Part shown: positions 14,062 to 21,311 of the stretch, one piece after another
Layout: each line of letters begins with the position of its first letter
Numbering within the stretch: the first letter of the stretch is position 1
Virus record (IMG/VR): IMGVR_UViG_3300032088_000019
Span: 1 to 41,639 of that record
DNA length: 41,639 nt
Source: a virus
Strand: one strand, 5' to 3'
Program-made: the position numbers and the translations under genes
Notes under the pieces: model-generated
Databases searched by the model: none
What the model saw: the letters and a program-made list of their open reading frames with translations, nothing else
Told to the model about the DNA's origin: nothing

Positions 14062-14479
14062 TGAGCACGATGCCAAGCTCGCGTTGGAGCTGGTCAGCAA
14101 TTTACGTCCAAGGTCAGAGGTGGCTGCCGCGTACGGATACACTTCGGCTCAGCTAAAAGCGCGGCTTAATAACGAAGCCTTTCGGGCGGTACTGAGGGAA
14201 GCGAAGCGGCTATGGTCAGCTGACACGAACTCGAAGGATAGGGCGCGGCTTAAGGCAGGGATGCTGGTTGAGGACTCGCTGCTGGATATCTACGAGATTG
14301 TTACGGACAGGAATGCGACACCAGCTGTCAGAAACCAAAGCTTCCAGAACTTAGCGAAGGTTGCAGGGCTGGACCAGCCGAACAAGAACTCTGATGCAGG
14401 GGGGCTGCGTATAGTTTTCAATATGCCAGACGGTGTGCAGGAAGTATCTTTACCAGCTATTGACATGGAAACAGATTAG
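13967..14479 (+). CDS. Putative terminase small subunit
   Basis: A 170-residue protein starting at GTG, with GGAG upstream inside the preceding gene. After a Pro/Thr-rich N-terminus, residues 37-75 look like a helix-turn-helix (LRPRSEVAAAYGYTSAQLKARL), followed by a long helical oligomerisation-like region (KDRARLKAGMLVEDSLLDIY, RNQSFQNLAKVAGLD) and a short C-terminal beta tail. This arrangement is common in phage small terminases, which recognise packaging sites and recruit the large subunit. The large subunit gene is 4 kb downstream, further than usual. Overlap with the regulator gene is 95 bp. Sequence-based recognition is moderate. Confidence 0.6.
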   Translation: MEESPQDDLDKMLSSMLPPTPAELTPTAQKGNEHDAKLALELVSNLRPRSEVAAAYGYTSAQLKARLNNEAFRAVLREAKRLWSADTNSKDRARLKAGMLVEDSLLDIYEIVTDRNATPAVRNQSFQNLAKVAGLDQPNKNSDAGGLRIVFNMPDGVQEVSLPAIDMETD

Positions 14480-14551
14480 TGGTGCAATTGCATTGCACAT
14501 GCGCCTCCGCAAAATAACGCACTTGCCGTCAGTGTCTCCTTCTGACGATGG

Positions 14552-14589
14552 AACCCCGATAGATTCTCCTCTATCGGGGTTTCTTTTTA
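14552..14589 (+). terminator. Strong rho-independent terminator
   Basis: Perfect 11-bp stem AACCCCGATAG/CTATCGGGGTT over an 8-nt loop, then TCTTTTTA. It closes the regulator/small-terminase unit. A second hairpin (CGTCAG/CTGACG) precedes it at 14527-14547. Confidence 0.9.
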
Positions 14590-14637
14590 TGTGACCCTAG
14601 ACTATATTAACCACTCAAACAGAGCGGAACACCAGCG

Positions 14638-14919
14638 ATGCCGAAGGATAGTGGTAAAAAATTAAAAGGGCTTTACGGTAGCTATAACAAGCCTAAGCGA
14701 ACTCCCAATCACCCTACTAAGTCCCATATGGTTGTGGCTAAGGAAGGGGATAAGGTTAAGACTATACGCTTTGGGCAGCAGGGCGTTTCGGGTGCTGGCA
14801 AAGACCCCCAGACAGCAAAGGAAAAAGCTAGGAAGAAATCATTCAAAGCCAGACATGCCAAGAATATATCTAAGGGCAAGATGTCTGCTGCATACTGGGC
14901 GGATAAAGTAAAATGGTAA
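14638..14919 (+). CDS. Small basic conserved phage protein (DUF6321-like)
   Basis: A 93-residue, very basic protein. The C-terminal half (FGQQGVSGAG, then KARKKSFKARHAKN and SAAYWADKVKW) matches a pattern I associate with DUF6321, a small domain seen in many podovirus-like genomes and probably nucleic-acid binding. The N-terminus contains GLYGSYNK, and a GLYGS motif recurs at the end of the 213-residue protein at 17755. A TATATT -10-like element at 14603, just past the terminator, may start this unit. The ribosome site is modest (GCGGA). Function unknown. Confidence 0.7.
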   Translation: MPKDSGKKLKGLYGSYNKPKRTPNHPTKSHMVVAKEGDKVKTIRFGQQGVSGAGKDPQTAKEKARKKSFKARHAKNISKGKMSAAYWADKVKW

Positions 14920-14941
14920 TAATGATCTGGGAGGTGTAGTA

Positions 14942-15268
14942 ATGATTGAATCACTATCGAGCTATGTTCTAGCTAGCTTTTCTGCTGGTATGGTGGCTAC
15001 TTTTTTGGTTGCGGGCTTAGCCCTTCGGTTTTACGGCAGAAAAGAAGAGCACTCGGACCGTGTTAAGCGGGACCAAGAGCGGGCTGAGTTCTCCATTTTG
15101 CTGAATGCCCACAAAGCAACTACGGTAGAGGCTGAGCTGAATCTTGCCATAAGTGCGTGTTGGCGTGCTGGTATACCAGCGAACACCAAGAACCTCACGA
15201 CTAAAATTAACAGCATAGCGATGATAAAAGAGGCGTATCGTAAAGAGTCGCCGCACAAAAGCTCCTGA
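14942..15268 (+). CDS. Membrane-anchored protein next to the lysis genes
   Basis: A 108-residue protein with one clear transmembrane segment at about residues 7-29 (SYVLASFSAGMVATFLVAGLALRF cut to its core), then a charged helical part (KRDQERAEFSILLNAHK) and a basic end. GGGAGGT is an excellent ribosome site. Its TGA overlaps the amidase ATG (TGATG), so the two are translationally coupled. The layout, one N-terminal anchor plus coiled region, would suit an inner-membrane spanin or an amidase partner, but neither is shown by sequence. Confidence 0.6.
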   Translation: MIESLSSYVLASFSAGMVATFLVAGLALRFYGRKEEHSDRVKRDQERAEFSILLNAHKATTVEAELNLAISACWRAGIPANTKNLTTKINSIAMIKEAYRKESPHKSS

Positions 15269-15732
15269 TGTCCACTCGCCAGAACACAAATCGGATAGTA
15301 ATACACTGCTCAGCTACGCCTCCCAGTATGGATATAGGTGCAGCGGAAATAGACCAGTGGCATAAAGACCTTGGGTGGTCGGGCATTGGCTATCACGAGG
15401 TTATTCGGCGGGACGGTCGGATAGAGTTGGGCAGGGACTACAGTCAGATAGGGGCGCACGCGAAGGGGTTCAACGAGGAGTCGTTGGGACTCTGCTTGGT
15501 GGGGGGTGTGTCAGAGGACAACGTAGCTGAGAGTAACTTCACCCAAGAGCAGTGGCGCTCTCTGCAGATAACAGTTAAGCACAAAGCGCTGCTGTACCCC
15601 GGAGTTAAGTTCAACGGACACAGGGACTTAAGCCCCGATGCCGATGGGGACGGAGTTATCGGACCAAAAGACTGGCTGAAACAGTGCCCGTGCTTCGATG
15701 TGGACTTGTTCATAAAAGAAATTGGGTTATGA
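15268..15732 (+). CDS. N-acetylmuramoyl-L-alanine amidase (T7 lysozyme type, Amidase_2) with EF-hand-like loop
   Basis: A 154-residue endolysin close in length to T7 lysozyme (151). Zinc ligands His13 (VIHCSAT), His118 (GHRD) and Cys140 (CPCF) are present, as are the catalytic Tyr42 (YHEVI) and Lys138. Between His118 and Cys140 there are 21 residues rather than the 7 of T7. The insert DADGDGVIG...D gives Asp at loop positions 1, 3, 5 and 12 with Gly6 and Ile8, a textbook EF-hand calcium loop. No signal peptide, so release depends on the holin. Start is fixed by the TGATG overlap. Whether it also inhibits an RNA polymerase, as T7 lysozyme does, is unknown. Confidence 0.92.
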   Translation: MSTRQNTNRIVIHCSATPPSMDIGAAEIDQWHKDLGWSGIGYHEVIRRDGRIELGRDYSQIGAHAKGFNEESLGLCLVGGVSEDNVAESNFTQEQWRSLQITVKHKALLYPGVKFNGHRDLSPDADGDGVIGPKDWLKQCPCFDVDLFIKEIGL

Positions 15733-15798
15733 AAAAAATTTTTTTGTAAGTTAAGAAAGGTCTATACTTAAGCTTTGCAGTGTACAAATAAGAGAATC

Positions 15799-16014
15799 AT
15801 GTTATGGCTGAGTTTAAAGAGCGGAGGAAGTCCGTCCCAGTTGTCAGAAAAAATGGCGAAACAAACGGGGCTTTTGGTGCTCTGTGTAATAAACTTGTAC
15901 AGGTTGGCGGTGCTGGTCTTGTTGTTATGGCTATCCCTGCTTTGGTTGGTATTGTGTGGCAGAACCACAATTCGTCTGTCCAAGCCAACGCCACACTTGC
16001 GCAGATGTCCATAG
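15799..16014 (+). CDS. Possible nested hydrophobic reading frame (doubtful)
   Basis: An ATG five bases before the start of the 129-residue gene opens a different frame of 71 codons with a Leu-rich hydrophobic core (VLVLLLWLSLLWLVL) and a basic tail, resembling a tiny holin. The frame would share the same AGAGAA ribosome site. Nested lysis genes exist (for example Rz1 inside Rz), but hydrophobic shadow frames of a membrane segment also arise by chance, so I rate this low. Confidence 0.2.
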   Translation: MLWLSLKSGGSPSQLSEKMAKQTGLLVLCVINLYRLAVLVLLLWLSLLWLVLCGRTTIRLSKPTPHLRRCP

Positions 16015-16193
16015 CACTTAATCACATGGTTGGCAGAGGTACCTTCGAGTCAGAAATAAACCGCCTAGACTCGTCTGACTACAACCTAGAAACCGTGATA
16101 ACCAGCAACCACGCTGAAACTACTATTATGCTCTTGCGCCAAGAGGATGCCATAAAAGCACACACTGATTTTCATCTATCGACTGGAGAATGA
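15804..16193 (+). CDS. Single-span membrane protein of the lysis group
   Basis: A 129-residue protein with a basic N-terminus (KERRKSVPVVRK), a transmembrane segment at about 33-52 (VGGAGLVVMAIPALVGIVW) and a 75-residue soluble part with a helical stretch. The N-in, C-out topology suggested by the charges fits an inner-membrane spanin or an accessory holin. It is followed two bases later by the holin gene. A -10-like TATACT at 15763 and an A7T7 tract at 15732-15745 lie upstream. Family not recognised. Confidence 0.6.
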   Translation: MAEFKERRKSVPVVRKNGETNGAFGALCNKLVQVGGAGLVVMAIPALVGIVWQNHNSSVQANATLAQMSIALNHMVGRGTFESEINRLDSSDYNLETVITSNHAETTIMLLRQEDAIKAHTDFHLSTGE

Positions 16194-16194
16194 T

Positions 16195-16500
16195 ATGTTA
16201 GCGCTACTAGCGAAATTGGGCATGACGCTCGCCGGGGACGTTGTAGGGATATTCAGCGCCAGCGGTAAAGCTAAGGCAGAGGCGACAGCGCAGCGGATAC
16301 AGAGCATGGGGCGCAGCTGGACCGATGAGTTTATTGTACTGGTGTTTTTCTTCCCCATAATCGTAAGTTGGTTTTCACCCACCCGTGCAGCGGAGTACTA
16401 CGCCGCGTTCGACAGCATGCCAGAATGGTACGCAGCTCTTATCATTGGCATAACTGCTGCGGTGTTTGGTCTAGGTAAACTACAAGGACCCTCAAAATGA
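16195..16500 (+). CDS. Holin (3TM-type)
   Basis: A 101-residue protein with an N-terminal amphipathic helix, a charged middle (KAKAEATAQRIQSMGRSW) and two hydrophobic spans (VLVFFFPIIVSWF and YAALIIGITAAVFGLG), resembling the holin family found in gene transfer agents and many marine phages (GTA_holin_3TM). It would form the membrane lesion that releases the amidase. GGAG precedes the ATG. Its end overlaps the lipoprotein gene by 4 bp. Family assignment is by pattern, supported by position. Confidence 0.7.
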   Translation: MLALLAKLGMTLAGDVVGIFSASGKAKAEATAQRIQSMGRSWTDEFIVLVFFFPIIVSWFSPTRAAEYYAAFDSMPEWYAALIIGITAAVFGLGKLQGPSK

Positions 16501-16682
16501 AGTATGTTATTGTGCTATTTATGACCTTCGGGCTTCTATCTGCCTGTACGATAATTGACTCAGAAGGTGATGTAGACTTCCACCAGAGCCATACGGCTGA
16601 ACGTGAACTCCACCTCCCTGAGTTTCATTCAACAACCAATGCGGATGCGAGCGCGCTTACTCTTAGACCCTCTTCTAACTAG
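16497..16682 (+). CDS. Small lipoprotein, candidate outer-membrane spanin
   Basis: A 61-residue protein with a type II signal peptide: basic start, hydrophobic core (VIVLFMTFGLL) and lipobox LSAC with Cys17 as the lipid-bearing residue. The mature part is about 44 residues and has no other feature. Small lipoproteins directly after a holin often act as outer-membrane spanins. The partner inner-membrane spanin could be the 129- or the 108-residue membrane protein. ATGA overlap with the holin gene indicates coupling. Confidence 0.7.
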   Translation: MKYVIVLFMTFGLLSACTIIDSEGDVDFHQSHTAERELHLPEFHSTTNADASALTLRPSSN

Positions 16683-16686
16683 AGCT

Positions 16687-16714
16687 TTGAAAACTCTACT
16701 AATTAGGGTATAAC
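16687..16714 (+). promoter_or_regulatory. Sigma70-type promoter before the basic-protein genes
   Basis: TTGAAA (16687-16692), a 16-nt spacer and TATAAC (16709-16714), each 5 of 6 consensus. Predicted start near 16721, 22 bases before the next ATG. It separates lysis genes from the packaging and head genes. Confidence 0.6.
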
Positions 16715-16742
16715 TGTACAAACGAATTTAAAGGGAATCAGG

Positions 16743-16910
16743 ATGGCTAGCTACAAGAAAGCCCCAGCTAAGACTGGCAGACTTAAAGTACCGCCCAAAA
16801 CTAGCAAAAAAAGTGTTGCTAAAGCTAGCGAGAATGAGGGTATGGTTGAAAACTACTTTGATTTAAGTGCTGTTAAACCACAACGCAGAGATTACGGGAA
16901 AAAGAAATGA
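16743..16910 (+). CDS. Small basic protein (55 residues)
   Basis: Short gene with GGAATCAGG upstream and an ATGA overlap with the following gene. The product is Lys/Ala/Pro-rich (YKKAPAKTGRLKVPPKTSKK) with a less basic end (MVENYFDLSAVKP). Composition matches the two larger basic proteins that follow, so it belongs to the same group. Unknown function; likely DNA or capsid associated on charge alone. Confidence 0.65.
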   Translation: MASYKKAPAKTGRLKVPPKTSKKSVAKASENEGMVENYFDLSAVKPQRRDYGKKK

Positions 16911-17758
16911 GCAAAAGCCAACAAGCTATTCAAGCTGAGCAAGCTGAGAAAGCTGAGAAAAAAGCTGATGGTACAAAAAAGAAATTTGTACCCCTAATTG
17001 AAAGAATGCTTGGTAAGAACACCCTTGCCGAGAAGAACAGAGAACGCTGGTCTGCTAGTAATAAAGCAAATAAGCTTAAAGAAAAAAATAAGATGGCTCA
17101 GCAAAACCGTAGGGACGCAACAGCCGCTGAGAAGGAAGCTAATAACACTGAAGAAAGCAAGCCTAAAGAAAGAAAAAAATCCAACTTTTCGGGGGATTTC
17201 AATGAAGCTTTTGGTCGCAGTAAGGATGCAGCGGTTGCTCGCGGAGCCAACAACAGAAGCAAAAAGGCACTGACTGCCAAAGAGAGAATGAAAGGCTCCA
17301 AGTACGATGATAAGGAGTTTGGTACTGCGTTCAAGGCAGCACGTAAAGCCGGTATGAAAGCCTTTATGCACGGCGGTAAAAAGTACAATACAAAAACTGA
17401 AGAAGAGAAAGACAGCGGGCGTAAGATGTCAGGACCTGCCGAGAAAACAACCAGAAAAAACCAAGCCTCTTCGACATACGGCAAGAAGAAAAAGCCGAAT
17501 GTTAGTAGAAGCGAAGCTAAGCCTGATAGGCAGACTAAGCTTAAGGGCGCTGACAAACTTGAGGGGCTTTCCAAAGACTTAGCCAAAACTTTGACTAAGG
17601 CTAAAGACCGGAAGAAAGTAAACACGCCCCCAGAACCCAAGAAGTCTACTAAGAAGCGGTCTAAGCCAGATAACTTCTATGGACCAAATGGTAAGCTGAA
17701 GGGAGCTGGAGGACAGACGAAAGCTGCACTTAGCAACTTGTTCGGTGGAAGGAAATGA
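16907..17758 (+). CDS. Lys-rich disordered protein with a conserved 'FGTAFKAARKAG' box
   Basis: A 283-residue protein, roughly one quarter Lys plus Arg, probably disordered. Near residues 146-166 is EFGTAFKAARKAGMKAF followed by HGGKKYNTKT, a box I have seen in many unrelated phage proteins (F..AF..AR..G...F...GK.Y.T). An upstream FNEAFGRSKDAAVARG may be a degenerate second copy. It overlaps both neighbours by 4 bp. Position before the large terminase and the charge suggest a virion or DNA-associated protein. No enzymatic motif seen. Confidence 0.7.
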   Translation: MSKSQQAIQAEQAEKAEKKADGTKKKFVPLIERMLGKNTLAEKNRERWSASNKANKLKEKNKMAQQNRRDATAAEKEANNTEESKPKERKKSNFSGDFNEAFGRSKDAAVARGANNRSKKALTAKERMKGSKYDDKEFGTAFKAARKAGMKAFMHGGKKYNTKTEEEKDSGRKMSGPAEKTTRKNQASSTYGKKKKPNVSRSEAKPDRQTKLKGADKLEGLSKDLAKTLTKAKDRKKVNTPPEPKKSTKKRSKPDNFYGPNGKLKGAGGQTKAALSNLFGGRK

Positions 17759-18396
17759 GCATAGCAGGTAGGTATGCAGAGCGCGAAGCAAGGAAGGAAA
17801 GAGCCGCGAATACCGCTTCACGTAAAGCAGCGGAAGAGAAAGCCGCGTCAGCGGAAGCAGCTAAAGAAGCGCCAGCAGCTAAAGCCGCACCAGTTCTTTC
17901 TAAACGGAAACAAGCACTAAAAGACCAAGCTGCCGCAGACTTTAAGAAAAAGAAAGCCTTAGGAAATAACGTGAGTAGGGCTGAGCAAAAAGCCACAAGC
18001 AATAATGTACGTGCTAGCCGCGCAGCAGCCCGCCGTGCCGCACCCCAAGCTCAAGCTCAACAAAGCCTACCTAAGATGGCTGGTGGTAGAGCGCAAGCCC
18101 AACAAGCCCAACAAGCTCAACAGATGCGAAACCTACCTAAGATGGCTAAGGCTGGGCGAGCTACTAAGGCACCGGCTCGTGGCGCGATGCCCGCCGGTAA
18201 CCAAGCAGGAGCTAGAAATAAAGCTGCAGCTAAACAGTCACAGCTGCTGGCACAGCCGATGGGTAAAAGTAGTATGGGTCCCGTACCCGCGCTTAATAAA
18301 AAAGCTACTAAAGGATTCGCTGGTACTAAAAACCCAGCTACTAAGAAGGGCTTCGGCTCTGGATTTGGCGGACTTTATGGAAGTCGTGGAAAATAA
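17755..18396 (+). CDS. Ala/Lys/Gln-rich low-complexity protein
   Basis: A 213-residue basic protein. The first 70 residues form an Ala-Lys-Glu helix (EEKAASAEAAKEAPAAKAA), then Ala/Gln repeats (RAQAQQAQQAQQ) with LPKMA occurring three times, and a Gly-rich end with GFGGLYGSRGK. The terminal GLYGS echoes the 93-residue protein at 14638. ATGA overlap with the preceding gene. Histone-like composition suggests DNA or scaffold association, but low complexity prevents family assignment. Confidence 0.65.
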   Translation: MSIAGRYAEREARKERAANTASRKAAEEKAASAEAAKEAPAAKAAPVLSKRKQALKDQAAADFKKKKALGNNVSRAEQKATSNNVRASRAAARRAAPQAQAQQSLPKMAGGRAQAQQAQQAQQMRNLPKMAKAGRATKAPARGAMPAGNQAGARNKAAAKQSQLLAQPMGKSSMGPVPALNKKATKGFAGTKNPATKKGFGSGFGGLYGSRGK

Positions 18397-18399
18397 GTA

Positions 18400-18492
18400 G
18401 TGTACGAAGAAGACGATGATATATGGGGTTCTGCTGCTTTGCTGTGTGATTATTTTAGGATGCACGAGAGATACAGCCTAACCCACAATTAA
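18400..18492 (+). CDS. Possible 30-residue peptide
   Basis: GTG-started frame filling the gap before the large terminase: acidic start (YEEDDDIWGS) then LLCDYF and a basic end. The ribosome site (GGAAAA) is weak. Tight packing around it supports coding, but 30 codons could be chance. Confidence 0.35.
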   Translation: MYEEDDDIWGSAALLCDYFRMHERYSLTHN

Positions 18493-18514
18493 ATTAGTCA
18501 CAGTGAGATAACAA

Positions 18515-19972
18515 GTGGAAACGATTAGGTTCACCCCTACGCCCACATGTGCAAAGTTTATGCTCTCTGATGCTCCAATCCGTGCCCTAGTAGGCGCAGT
18601 TGGTTCGTCTAAGACAACCACATGTTTGTATGAAATAATGCGCCGAGCTGCTCTCCAAGAGAAAGCTTTGGATGGTCGCCGGTATACTCGGTGGGCTATC
18701 TGCAGAAACACACTTAAGTCCATGAAGGAAACCGTACTTAAGGACTTCTTAGAAATTTTTGGCGACATAGCTACACACCGTGTGGCTGACTCTGTAATCC
18801 TTATTGACGATGGGGAGATACACTGTGAGATTTTGTTCGTACCCCTAGAGTACGAAGACGATAAGAAGCGACTGCTGTCCTCGCAGTACACTGGAATATA
18901 CTTCAATGAGTTTTCCGAAATGGACCCAGACTTCATTCCGGCGGCGTATGGTCGTTGTGGTCGTTACCCCTCTAAGAGAAGAGGCGCACCAACATGGTAT
19001 GGGGTAATACTCGACTCTAATCCGGGTACTAGGGACTCACCTTGGTACGACATGCTCCACGAGAAACTGCCTAAAACATGGGAATATTTTGAGCAGCCAG
19101 CACCGTTGTTCTGGGACGATGAGCTAGAGGAGTTCATTGAGAATCCCCTAGCGGAGAACATAGAAAACTTACCACCTAACCCGTTGCGAAAGAAGGCTGG
19201 TAAACCCCCAGTGTGGGATTACTACTACAACCTTATAGAGGGCGCAACACCAGAGTGGGTAGACCGATATGTTCTAGGCAAGTGGGGCATATCACTTGAG
19301 GGTCAGCCCGTCTTTCAGCACAGGTTTACTCGGGACTTTCATGTTGTTAAGGATATGGAGCTTTCCTACCAGCACCCTATAATTATTGGTATGGACCTAG
19401 CACGATGTCCCGCTGCTGTATTTGGTCAAATAAATGCCTCCGGTCAGTTGCAGATACGTAAAGCATGCTACTGGGATGGTATTGGTCTTAACCTATTTAT
19501 GAATGAGATGGTAAAGCCGCTGCTTCAAGAGAGCTGGGCTATAGGTCGTCCTACTTACATAGTTGCTGACCCGTCTGGAAAAGTAAAAGACCGCTCTGAG
19601 ATTGACGACTTCCACTATCTTAGGTCAATGGGGTTCCAAGCCTTTCCTGCTAGCACTAACCTGATACCGCCTCGTATAGCCGCTGTTGACCACTGGCTGT
19701 TGAAGCAGTCAGGCGGTAAGGCTTCTATAACATTCCATGAGGAAGGCTGTGCGGATTTAATAACAGCTATGGAAGATAAGTACAGATATAAGAAGAAGAG
19801 GGATGGGTCTTTCGATGAGAAGCCTGATAAGGCTAGACCTTGGGCAGACCTTGTAGACGGGCTGCAATACCTATGCTTGGGTACAAATAAGAGGGTAGTT
19901 GCTCAGGTTATGAGGAAGCTAGCCCCAGTTGTCCGAGCTACTCCCGCACCACCTTCAGGGGGTTGGTGCTAG
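18515..19972 (+). CDS. terL: Terminase large subunit
   Basis: A 485-residue packaging motor. Walker A GAVGSSKT (27-34) and the Walker B region GIYFNEFSE (about 127-135, with Asn before the catalytic Glu, usual in this terminase type) mark the ATPase. The nuclease half has the acidic residues in IGMDLAR, VADPSG and WADLVDGL. The length is normal for a two-domain terminase. Starts at GTG with only a weak upstream purine stretch. It ends facing the inverted fibre-like genes, 20 bp away, and the portal gene follows after that insert. Confidence 0.92.
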   Translation: METIRFTPTPTCAKFMLSDAPIRALVGAVGSSKTTTCLYEIMRRAALQEKALDGRRYTRWAICRNTLKSMKETVLKDFLEIFGDIATHRVADSVILIDDGEIHCEILFVPLEYEDDKKRLLSSQYTGIYFNEFSEMDPDFIPAAYGRCGRYPSKRRGAPTWYGVILDSNPGTRDSPWYDMLHEKLPKTWEYFEQPAPLFWDDELEEFIENPLAENIENLPPNPLRKKAGKPPVWDYYYNLIEGATPEWVDRYVLGKWGISLEGQPVFQHRFTRDFHVVKDMELSYQHPIIIGMDLARCPAAVFGQINASGQLQIRKACYWDGIGLNLFMNEMVKPLLQESWAIGRPTYIVADPSGKVKDRSEIDDFHYLRSMGFQAFPASTNLIPPRIAAVDHWLLKQSGGKASITFHEEGCADLITAMEDKYRYKKKRDGSFDEKPDKARPWADLVDGLQYLCLGTNKRVVAQVMRKLAPVVRATPAPPSGGWC

Positions 19973-19992
19973 AGGGGCTAGTTATTCCGCTT

Positions 19993-20421
19993 CTAAGTGA
20001 CAACTGGGTAGAGAGTTTCAGTGTTGTATATATCCATACCCCATGTGGGATTAGTTTCCTGAAATAACCACGCCGAACCATTAGTGGTGGTGCCAAACTG
20101 AGAGGCATTTGCTGATAAAACAGTAGAAGTAGAACCATCGGAGACCCATGTAATCTGAGTCCATGCGTCCTGCTCTAAAACTCCAGTCGTTGTTATATAT
20201 AAAATATGAGTATCCGTGCTCGCTATGGATAGAACGTAATTGAAGTCAATGAAGCGCACACCCGATATTGTGTCCTTCACCCATGTCCCACCAAGCGGAC
20301 CGAGTATTGGCGCGGTACCAACTCCAGCAGCTAATACATACCCTTGGTCATCAGCAATATTAGTCTCAAACTCCAAATCGCCCGCTAACTTTATTACGCC
20401 AGCTGTGCTAGACATGAACAT
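19993..20421 (-). CDS. Fibre-like protein, second gene of an inverted pair
   Basis: A 142-residue protein of Thr/Ser/Gly/Ile-rich beta character (DLEFETNIADDQGYVL, TDTHILYITTTGVL) with no enzyme motif. The ATG overlaps the stop of the 290-residue gene (TAATG), so it is translated with it. Composition is like phage fibre or spike tips and head-decoration proteins. It runs against the surrounding head genes, and its stop faces the terminase stop. It may form the C-terminal subunit of a host-recognition fibre (inference). Confidence 0.6.
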   Translation of the reverse strand: MFMSSTAGVIKLAGDLEFETNIADDQGYVLAAGVGTAPILGPLGGTWVKDTISGVRFIDFNYVLSIASTDTHILYITTTGVLEQDAWTQITWVSDGSTSTVLSANASQFGTTTNGSAWLFQETNPTWGMDIYNTETLYPVVT

Positions 20422-21293
20422 TAGCCTACTCCTGTACCGTATACGATTGCGGTAGATGTTGAGTCCCAGTACACAGTCATTGCACCACCAGCAGCCAAGG
20501 TTCTATCGCCGGTCAAAGGCGCTCCTCCAGCGGTGTATGCTGATAACGTAAGTCCAGTACCTTCTTCGATATCCATAGGTAGTCCGGTAGCGTTAAGTAT
20601 TACTATCCAACGATTAATAACGCTCGCTGTAGCTACTGTTAAAGTTCTAGCTATAGAACCATCAAACTTTATTACGTTCTCCTCGTCAGCATCAGTAGTT
20701 GTGTAGTCAGCACTACTAATCCAGAACGGGGGACGGCGGGTACCAATACGTAGGTTAGTGTCACCATGCGCATCAAATACTACGTCACCTTCAACATCAA
20801 TACGGTTATCTGAGCTAGAGGCATCAAGTGTAAGTAAGTTTAGCCTTCCTTCGGTTGTGGAGTCGTCTACGCTTAACTCCATCGTACCTAATGTTGGCGA
20901 AGATACACCTGTGAAATTCCGCGATTGGAACTCCAACCCTAATGTAGTTGTGGCATTACCCGGTCTAAAGGCGAATGCCCCCCATGTATTCCAGTCTGCG
21001 AGTATGCTTGCTGGGTAGTTTGACATGGTTTGAAACGCCCGCTGCCAACCCCCTGCTACACCCGGCTCCCCAATTTGATTAAGTAGAGCTATAGGGCTTT
21101 GCTCGTTATCCCACCCTTCCGAAGGTACTGGTAAGAGTGGTATATAGTAAAATAGTCCAGTTGCGGCACTGCCTGAGTATACGCAGTAGTCATTCTCTAG
21201 GATATCAGCGCGGTTATCAATAAGGTCGTTCACCATGAAGTCTAGCGTGCGATATGCGGGTATAAAGTCCCTTCGTATTCTAGAAGCGGTCAT
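20421..21293 (-). CDS. Fibre or adhesin-like protein, first gene of an inverted pair
   Basis: A 290-residue protein. The first 60 residues (RRDFIPAYRTLDFMVNDLID) look like an attachment domain. The rest is beta-rich with Thr/Asp/Gly turns, and the last 80 residues resemble the repeated ends of phage fibres (VINRWIVILNATG, GDRTLAAGGAMTVYWDS). No membrane or enzyme motif. It begins at ATG 21293 with no clear ribosome site, back to back with the portal gene 53 bp away. The inverted position inside the head module suggests an inserted, exchangeable host-range cassette. Confidence 0.6.
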   Translation of the reverse strand: MTASRIRRDFIPAYRTLDFMVNDLIDNRADILENDYCVYSGSAATGLFYYIPLLPVPSEGWDNEQSPIALLNQIGEPGVAGGWQRAFQTMSNYPASILADWNTWGAFAFRPGNATTTLGLEFQSRNFTGVSSPTLGTMELSVDDSTTEGRLNLLTLDASSSDNRIDVEGDVVFDAHGDTNLRIGTRRPPFWISSADYTTTDADEENVIKFDGSIARTLTVATASVINRWIVILNATGLPMDIEEGTGLTLSAYTAGGAPLTGDRTLAAGGAMTVYWDSTSTAIVYGTGVG

Positions 21294-21311
21294 AAGTATG
21301 TACTCGATATG

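Noticed and set aside
15732-15745. A7T7 tract as a terminator after the amidase
   Set aside because: An AT-only palindrome without GC stem; more likely a bent or UP-like element before a -10 box.
17098-17640. Minus-strand 180-codon frame rich in Leu, Ser and Phe
   Set aside because: Mirror of the Lys-rich gene: AAG/GCT codons read backwards give Leu/Ser/Phe. No start signal.
19918-19981. CTAGCCCC/GGGGCTAG inverted repeat at the end of the terminase gene as a bidirectional terminator
   Set aside because: Arms of 8 bp are nearly 50 bp apart with no T tract; probably chance.
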